Shown here piece by piece: positions 54,501 to 61,295 of a DNA stretch of 64,000 nt (position 1 is its first letter; each line of letters starts with the position of its first letter). Under the pieces are notes generated by a model. The model ran no database searches and had not been told where the DNA came from. It saw only the letters and a list, made by a program, of their open reading frames with translations. The translations under genes were made by a program, and so were the position numbers. The stretch lies in the NCBI GenBank assembly GCA_963669155.1, contig OZ022597.1, positions 6,353,630-6,417,629 of the forward strand, in the 5' to 3' direction. The stretch is from Arbacia lixula. Lineage: Eukaryota; Echinodermata; Echinoidea; Arbacioida; Arbaciidae.

Positions 54501-57500
54501 GATTGCACAGGATCATAATGTGGTGGGGTATTTCTCGTAATGCATTGGTGAAAACTTGCACCCATGTACGTTGGCCCGCTGCAAAGATTTACTGTAGGAA
54601 AAGGAGGGGAGAAGGGAGGATGACACCAGGGTTAGAAATGCATAAGGGCTGAGGGCAAAATCAACTCCTTGACCAGTGCCTACCTTGGGGGTGTTTTACC
54701 AAGCTATTCGTAGCTTCGCACAAATTTAAATATGACTTATGGCCTGTTCCTGTGCTAAATCAGATTCTCAATGATTTTGATCCCATCAGCTCGAGTTGAA
54801 ATCTAATCTTTCTAAATCAAAATGCTTGTTTCTACCAAGTATCTGAATACAAATTTGATGATCAATTTTGTCAAATTTCATTAGGGTTGTTGGAAATTAA
54901 ATCCCATCATGTTAAAACAGGAACAAATTGGGGTATCTGATTAAGCAGAACACGTAGCAGTCATGCGTAGAGTCGTGCGTAGCTTACAAACAACTTGGTG
55001 AAACACCCCCAAGGGTAAGTATTCTTAAAAAAAAACTCAAGTTAAACAGCATCTCAACCAATGCAGTTGGAATTCTGCAAGCAAACTAAACCCTTATCAG
55101 GCAGAGGAGGGGAATAATGGCTCCCATGCTAATTGGTAGACTCCAAAGAGCTAAGCCTGATAAAAGTATGTTAACCTTAATACTCCCGGGGCATTTAAAA
55201 AAAAAAAAATACTCCCCCAGGGAGTATTAGGGTTAACTAATGTAGCAATATGCCAATCAGAGTAGTGGATCATAGAGGCCGAGCATTCTCTGAAAGTGGT
55301 ACTATTATTCTTGACCATTCGTTTCTTTAAAGACAGGGTGTCCCATTTTAAAAAGTCATGAAACTCGGCAGGAATCATCAGTATACCCTAAGAATGATAT
55401 ATATGAAATCTCAGTTCTAGCTTCACAAACATTTTCAGGAGAAGTGAAAAACTATCCGTGTTTACGTTTGAACCACAGCGAGCATGGTCTACAAGTTCAT
55501 AATCGTATTGTCCCTCTCAGTATACCCTAAGAATGATATATATGAAATCTCAGTTCTAGCTTCACAAACATTTTCAGGAGAAGTGAAAAACTATCCGTGT
55601 TTACGTTTGAACCACAGCGAGCATGGTCTACAAGTTCATAATCGTATTGTCCCTCTCAGCGCACGATGCAAGCATTACTCCCATTGCTCCGCATGCATCA
55701 TGAAGCGCAAAGCAGTCTCCTGTCTCTGGCATTAGGTTTTGGACGACCTGCTCCAAATCTCGTCACAATCTCCTAATCGCTATAAATTTGCCTAACGTCA
55801 GTTTCCTGTTCAATTATTGGGAGGGAAGTTCTAAAACAGTATCTTCTTCCATTTGCATGTTTTTTACCTGCAAAAGGGACACCCTGTCTATAATCCTCTT
55901 CCATTTTGTAAGCTCTACCCTGGTCATTACCTTCTTTGTAATCCACCTCCACCTCCCGTTTCTTGTTGGCCCTGAACCGAGTCAGCTTGGAGCCGGAGTA
56001 GAAGAATGCCACGAGACTCAGGAAGAAAGAGTAGCTGCTCAACGACATGATGATCCCAATCATGAAGGCTGGAGGAAGACATTGAAGGCACAACGATGTA
56101 TAAGTTAACCCTTTCGGTGATATGATATAGTTTTTTATTAACAATATGAGTGTTTGTACAGCATTATGAATACTTCAAAATATAAAACAAAAATGATTAC
56201 TATTTGGTGCCAAACATAATTTCGCTCTATGGGATTGTTGGTGTGTATGCTTTGTGCGAAAACGTGTCAATGGTGGATAAAGATTTAATCTTGTTATTAG
56301 AAAAGTAAAATGTCCATTGTTGTGTAATTTGTGTTCTGACTTATATATCTGATACACACAAATGTTTAGACCAAAATATGTCCACTAGTGATAATCTTAT
56401 AAAATATTCACAGGATTATTACAAGAAGAGTAATTGATGAAATGCCACAAAACCTCATTGAAAAGATTTGACACCCCATGACTTCATGCACTTGTCATTT
56501 GCAAGACGCACCTCTTTGACATCTGGGGATGTTGCGTCATTGTACCGATGTGAGTCATACCTTTTGATACCATGACGCACCGTCCGTCACAGAAAGTGAC
56601 ACACCATTACTTACATCGACGCACATCTGAGTCAAACATATGACACACCATTTCATGAAAATGACGAGCCAATGACGCACCTTAAGACAAGCTCGGAGAA
56701 GAGTAACGGTCCAATTAACACACCAACATGACGCACCATCCCCAGGGGTTAAGAGGTGCGTCTTTGTTAATAACAAATGCATTATGATCTGTCAATTTCA
56801 GCTCAAATCGAGCTGTAACTTATTTGTAATTTCTTTTCAAAGGAAAGAGTTTTTGAACACCTAGTACAAACAATTTTTCAGAGGGGCTCTTTTGCATTAC
56901 AGGGGCTTCATCGCCCTGAGCCCCTGTGTAGTAGTTTTCACTGGAGAACATACAGTACCAAGCACAGCGCCAGCGGTATCCAGCTTCTTCTTGTGTACAG
57001 CATCTAGCGCCATGTAGAGAGGGAGGACGACTGAGACAAGCCATCTGAAGGGGCTGATAGGATAAACTGGACCTGGACAGAGATGAATGAAGCACAGCAT
57101 TAACACTGTATGCAGATTGACTAACCTAGCTCCACCAGCTTCATACTCCAACCATAGGCCGTGTGTGCGAAGTAAGGCATCTAAAATTGGAAATGACCAT
57201 AACTATTTAATTTAGCTAAATAAAATGATATGACTTGCAGGTCATCTTCCTTACATTAATCTAGATCTAATTTGCTAGAAACACTAAAAAAAAATAACCA
57301 TTTACTCACAATTTGAAGCAGTTTTTGGAATCCAAGGTCCAAAGATCCCACGTCTCTAATCTTTCACTGAAGTCACTCTAAATCTTCTTTGTTCCCTCAC
57401 TTCTGGGTTTGAGATACGTGCGGTGCTTCATTAATAGAGTCAGCGAAATCACTGCCGAAAGCATGATTTGGATACAGATAGCTTTGAACACAATGAGCCC

Positions 57501-58246
57501 TCGCGAAGTATTCTTGCTAAAATGCTGTCAGAATTTAATTATGCTATTTTATATCATGAGGCGAAATAAAATATAGCACTATCTTTAAATCATTTGCAAC
57601 ATGAACAATGAACTACACACATGTCCTGTTAAATATGCTATGAACTAAAAAAAAAAAACGACGTCAATGAGCACACACGTCTTACGTGAGTAATGACTCA
57701 AAGAGATTTCCTTTTCGTATGCTAATAACGCTTTTACGTACCAGCGCAGCGAAGAGTGCACAGGCCGAGGAGGCTGTTCGGAAAATAAAATTTACCATCT
57801 CTATTCGGGGGGTAGCCTATGTCCAAAAATGTCATTTTGATTAAAGAATGACGGTTATTCCTGTCTAAGGACAAGGTATGCCTAGCTCCCAGGTTAGTCA
57901 ACTTGATCCGTATCCATGCCGAGTTTTATTACTTTTGTATAAGGATTACCTTACCTTTAATTAGTATGACTAATTAGTTGTGTTCTACTCGACTAGGAAT
58001 ATACCAAAACATATTATCAAATCGATAATTCAGGCATCATTGTCTGTTCAGGCAGCCATAATTTTCTATGAGTGGGACTGAACCAGCAGAAAACTTACCT
58101 TCATAGCCAAGATACGTGAAAGAAAGAAGCGAAATCCACCACAGAGTTAGTAAAAATGGTATGATGACCAATATTGATGCTGCTATAATCGCCATTTTGA
58201 CAAAAAATGTCACCGTCTCACCCCCACTTCTCAAAACTAATTGCAT
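51413..58246 (-). CDS. TMEM19: TMEM19 orthologue, complete six-exon gene
   Basis: Joined from exons 58099-58246, 56959-57072, 55931-56068, 53514-53768, 52420-52635 and 51413-51597. Every intron has GT..AG ends and is phase 1, and the joined frame is 352 codons with the stop (351 residues, close to the 336 or so of vertebrate TMEM19). The protein is hydrophobic with about six membrane segments. It carries the family's GDTWASEVG, RLITTW and GTNGG blocks and the PQWP...GGVAGLVGS segment. TMEM19 belongs to the DUF92 family, which includes the plant phytyl-phosphate kinase VTE6. The animal function is not established. It faces away from the CCDC34 gene. Confidence 0.95.
51645..51795. repeat. Family B repeat arm in TMEM19 intron 5
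   Basis: CACGTAACGTCACAAAATTA ... TTTGACGGATTTTCATCAAA ... TAAGGTGGACTGTCCCTAT, similar to the other family B arms. Confidence 0.65.
52420..52635 (-). CDS. TMEM19: TMEM19 exon 5
   Basis: It completes GTNGGVSLIGTVMSFAGGLV, then the segment with VLQHAPPQWPVILCGGVAGL and VGSLFDSLLGAWFQYS. It spans two membrane helices. Acceptor TTCCGACAG, donor GTATGT. Confidence 0.95.
52692..52850. repeat. Family A palindromic element in TMEM19 intron 4
   Basis: GGGCCTGGTTCCATAAAACT to AGTTTTATGCAACAGGACCC. It starts only about 57 bases upstream of the exon 5 acceptor. Confidence 0.75.
53514..53768 (-). CDS. TMEM19: TMEM19 exon 4
   Basis: Encodes GQRTWVQVFTNGGLPALYAA, then LDFSASYNTTFIALGVLSGI, then CCSGDTWASEVGSVVGSGNP and RLITTWREVPR. 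GDTWASEVG and PRLITTW are the most conserved parts of the family. Acceptor ATCTTTGCAG, donor GTGAGA, phase 1 both ends. Confidence 0.96.
53721..54040. repeat. Tandem copies of the TMEM19 exon 4 5' edge
   Basis: A 105-bp unit holding the first about 45 coding bases of exon 4, its acceptor and about 60 bases of intron is repeated. Units begin at 53721 (the real exon), 53826, and partially at 53931. A further copy lies at 54541-54640. The copies keep the AG acceptor on the minus strand but lack the rest of the exon. Confidence 0.85.
54541..54640. repeat. Detached copy of the exon 4 edge repeat
   Basis: GCATTGGTGAAAACTTGCAC ... GGCCCGCTGCAAAGATTTAC. Same unit as at 53721 with a C-to-G change next to the acceptor (CCCGCTGC), about 0.6 kb from the tandem copies. 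Confidence 0.8.
55170..55236. repeat. Hairpin in TMEM19 intron 3
   Basis: GTTAACCTTAATACTCCC pairs with GGGAGTATTAGGGTTAAC (one mismatch) across an A-rich loop. Confidence 0.7.
55381..55658. repeat. Perfect 139-bp tandem duplication in TMEM19 intron 3
   Basis: 55381-55519 and 55520-55658 are the same base for base, beginning GTATACCCTAAGAATGATAT. The absence of any change suggests a very recent event, an allelic difference, or an assembly join. Confidence 0.9.
55931..56068 (-). CDS. TMEM19: TMEM19 exon 3
   Basis: Encodes FMIGIIMSLSSYSFFLSLVA, then FFYSGSKLTRFRANKKREVE and VDYKE. The SFF(L/T)SL, S-S/G-SKLT-(R/K) and KKR...YKEG elements match vertebrate TMEM19 in order. Donor GTAATG. Confidence 0.94.
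56501..56766. repeat. Palindromic element with internal TGACGCACC motifs
   Basis: The left end AAGACGCACCTCTTTGACAT, then CTGGGGATG, mirrors the right end CATCCCCAGG, then GGTTAAGAGGTGCGTCTTTG. GACGCACC or close variants recur several times inside. MITE-like, in TMEM19 intron 2. Confidence 0.7.
56959..57072 (-). CDS. TMEM19: TMEM19 exon 2
   Basis: Encodes PVYPISPFRWLVSVVLPLYM, then ALDAVHKKKLDTAGAVL. The R/YPISP(F/W)RW and KKK(L/S)LD(T/H)(A/S)GA blocks match vertebrate TMEM19. Acceptor CTCTGTCCAG, donor GTACTG. Confidence 0.94.
58099..58246 (-). CDS. TMEM19: TMEM19 exon 1 (start)
   Basis: ATG at 58246 opens MQLVLRSGGETVTFFVKMAI, then ILVIIPFLLTLWWISLLSFT and YLGYE, giving the first membrane helix. 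An internal Met at residue 18 is an alternative start. The longer form matches the roughly 50-residue first segment of the vertebrate protein, so I prefer it. Donor GTAAGT, phase 1. Confidence 0.85.
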
Positions 58247-58960
58247 GAATTCTGGCTAGAACTGTTCAAATGCAGAGCTAATAACGAATTAAATGTAGCG
58301 ACTAATTTCCACTCCACTATACTGTGCGCTTACGTATTTAACTCTATGGTGCGCAACGATGAAGCACAACATTTTCTGAAGAGCGCCAGCTAGCTGGCGA
58401 TATATGGCAAAATTCAACGCGCTAACTTCTGAAAAAGAACATTGCAGGCAGGCCGGATCAACAGACTTGATTTTGTTACAGCCTAATTTGGATACTGGGG
58501 TAAGAACGTTGTATCAGAACAGAAGTATACCACAGAAATATATTTCTGTGTAGTATACTCAGCTTGTTATTCCCGAACTTTGGTCCCGCCAAATCCTGCT
58601 AAACTGATAAATACTGAGTAGCTTACTTAGCTTGGAGCTCGGGCCTCGGCTCAGCCGACGGTCTCCCCTTCTGAGTTCTCGGGCGCTGCCGGGTGCGGGG
58701 CGCGTTTCCCGATACGATGACAACTCTAATACCTCAGCTAGGTAGCACTGAGGTGATTCTCGAAGCTGTATTAGTATTACAACTCTAACCTCAGCTCTAA
58801 ATGCTGGAACTGCTCGGACCCTGTCGCATCTATTGTTCTCGATCAGACGCTCCTTGAGAACAATAGTGACTTATGGAAAGCTGAGTTGTGAAATAAATTT
58901 GCATATCATTTCTGCTGCATTTTGTCAGAATTCACTGAGGCTAAGCATAAAAATCAGCTG
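58247..58960. promoter_or_regulatory. Candidate divergent promoter region of TMEM19 and CCDC34
   Basis: The region lies between two genes pointing apart. It holds a perfect 16-bp palindrome CGCCAGCTAGCTGGCG (58384-58399), a locally CpG-rich block (about 58630-58720), and a possible noncoding exon donor CTGGG|GTAAGA at 58500 on the plus strand that could begin CCDC34. No TATA box was identified. This is inferred from gene orientation and composition. Confidence 0.4.
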
Positions 58961-59895
58961 TGGTGGGGAAAGGGGTTTGCTTGTTTAACATCTCTCCATT
59001 GAAGGCGAGATTCATGAAAAAGGTTAACAAATATTTCAAAATGTTGAGTATCATTCGAGCATTCCGTAGATCAGAGGGCTAGTCTAAGCAATCTAACATT
59101 TTAACACTGCTTCAATGTTGAAAATTCACTCGTGTTCGCGTATTTATTTTTTGAATGATTAAGTCCATGTGTGATTGAGAGTTTTTGCATCAGTTGTGAA
59201 TATCAACACATGCATGTGATCACCCCTTTCTTCAATATTCAGACATTTATTTAAGAATGGCATGTTTGCCTAGACTATCATTTACATGGTATCTTTTAAC
59301 ACAAATGTGACCAAAATGGAAAGCATTGAAGTAAATCGATGAATTGATTTAACAGAATAAAATGAGAGATTGATAGCGTACCAATCTTCATGAAAATGAT
59401 GCGTTATACATCAAGCCATAGAGTTGATAGCCTAATCAACGTTTTTAACAATACCTCGCCCCATATTTAACAAAATTATAATTATTTCAACCTGATATTT
59501 TATCAATTATTGCGGAGTTTCGTGAGAAAGGCTATAAATTTGTCTGAAAATTCTGATCCGGTATCGATTTACAAGATGTCACTGATATCTGACTTAGCAT
59601 TCTCTTTTGAGAATCGGTTTAGCATCATTGGCGTTAACGTGAGTTCTAAATTGGATGTCGCTGGCATTGTAATGCAGAAACAGGCCCTTGGTCGCCGGCA
59701 GCCATGTAGAATAGAAATAATCATCTCTTTTGGGGCATTGTAACATTGCAATGGTTTCCCCTAGACCGAAAAATCAGTCTCTGTAGGACGTTGGATCTGC
59801 TGAGATTGCATCTGGCTCCTGTTAATGTCCTATCTACACGGGGTACATGTATGTCCAAAAATGTCCTTTAAGGAATTTTTTGCCAGTGTGAAACG

Positions 59896-60714
59896 CATAA
59901 TAAACAAATAATCAACGTTGGTGAAGGTGATGGGATGAACTATCACTTCCAAGGCGATCTGGATGTAGCTATCTTTCCGAAGCGCAGCTGTGGAAAAATA
60001 GCGTATACATTCAGATCGCTGAGGAAGTGATAGTTCGTCTCATTGCCTAAAACCAAAAGTTGATTATTTGATTTATATTCCACATCTGAAACCAAATATC
60101 TATACCAAAAATGACAATTTGACGTACAAAAGTAATGTTTACTTCTCTACCTAACCCCGAGCTGCTGCCATGGGGAACACGAGTTAGGATGCGCGTTAAT
60201 TAGGACGCGCGTTTGGACGAGTTAGTGGGAGCTGATAGTCCGAGTGTAACGCACTTTTATTTCGCGCGTACTCAAAATATTAATCACGCATTAGGACTGT
60301 GAGGAGTGAAGAGATCAGCGAAACCAAAAAGTACTATCACTTAGAGTGTAACGAACTTTTATTCTCAGGTAATCTGATAGGAAAAACTACGCCTCATCAC
60401 GTGATCAACTCTTGACCAATCATATAGCAACATTCTTAGTATGTGGAATATAATAATGATTAGCACTACACCTGTCCATGAAAAAATAAAGGCAAATCAC
60501 CCGGCCAGGTCCTGGTATAGTGAATGGTCCACAAACCGAGGCCCCTGCATATTTCTGCTCAATGTGCACTATCGAAGGTTGGATGCGCTAGGAGCTATCA
60601 ACAGTAGCTCCTAGTAACAAAGCTGCACTTCGGAAAGATAGCTACATCCAGATCGCCTCGGAAGTGATAGTTCGTCCCATCACCTTCACCAACGTTGATT
60701 ATTTGCTTATTATC
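59896..60714. mobile_element. Non-autonomous element with about 95-bp terminal inverted repeats
   Basis: The left end (AACAAATAATCAACGTTGGT ... GGTGATGGGATGAACTATCA ... GGATGTAGCTATCTTTCCGA) is repeated inverted at 60617-60714 with few differences. The interior (about 620 bp) has no open frame of interest but carries another inverted copy of the GAAGTGATAGTTCGTC block near 60024. It is a MITE or deleted DNA transposon. It sits between TMEM19 and CCDC34. Confidence 0.75.
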
Positions 60715-60984
60715 GGTAGGGGCCGGGTCCAAGGTTCAGTGATCGATTTTTTACTGAGCAATATTCAAAGTTCAAGTTTATCGTTTTTTTAAAGAACATA
60801 ATTTTGCTGTTTGGCTGATTTGTGAGTGAAATTTCAGTATTTTACCTGTTTCATGTAGGTATGAAAATATTCCCAAGAAAACAAGGGAGCACGGTTGAGG
60901 CATACTAGTTGGCACATTTACGACTATGTAGACTATTCAAGAATGTATGCCATCTCTTTCAAATTTAATGTTTTTTTCTTTCAG

Positions 60985-61295
60985 ATGGCGTCGGCAAATA
61001 CCATGCAACATGGTCTCCACCAAAGGCCTCACTCCACACCAAAGGAGCACAGAGGTCGGAGGTCAAAACCAGTCAAAGGTCAATGGTCAAGCGCAAATGC
61101 CGATATTGACAAGTCGGATTCCCTATCCTTCGATGAGACTGGAGATTCGACACGCTCGCTGCTGTCAGTTTTGTCGCACAGCAGTGTTCAAGAGATCCCA
61201 GAGTCGATGCTTGCTGAAGAAACGCACGAGGAGAACAATGAGCCAGCGTCATTGTCTAGAGATTCAGTGTCAAGGTCATCAAGACCAGATACAAG
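60985..61295 (+). CDS. CCDC34: CCDC34 first coding exon
   Basis: Encodes MASANTMQHGLHQRPHSTPK, then SLSFDETGDSTRSLLSVLSH and on to SRSSRPDTR. Polar, Ser-rich, no domain. It follows a strong acceptor, so the 5' UTR is probably split. It ends ACAAG|GTATAG in phase 2. Confidence 0.8.

Noticed and set aside
55773-56144. 123-residue frame read straight through TMEM19 exon 3
   Set aside because: Only 55931-56068 is coding; the rest extends into introns past clear GT and AG borders.
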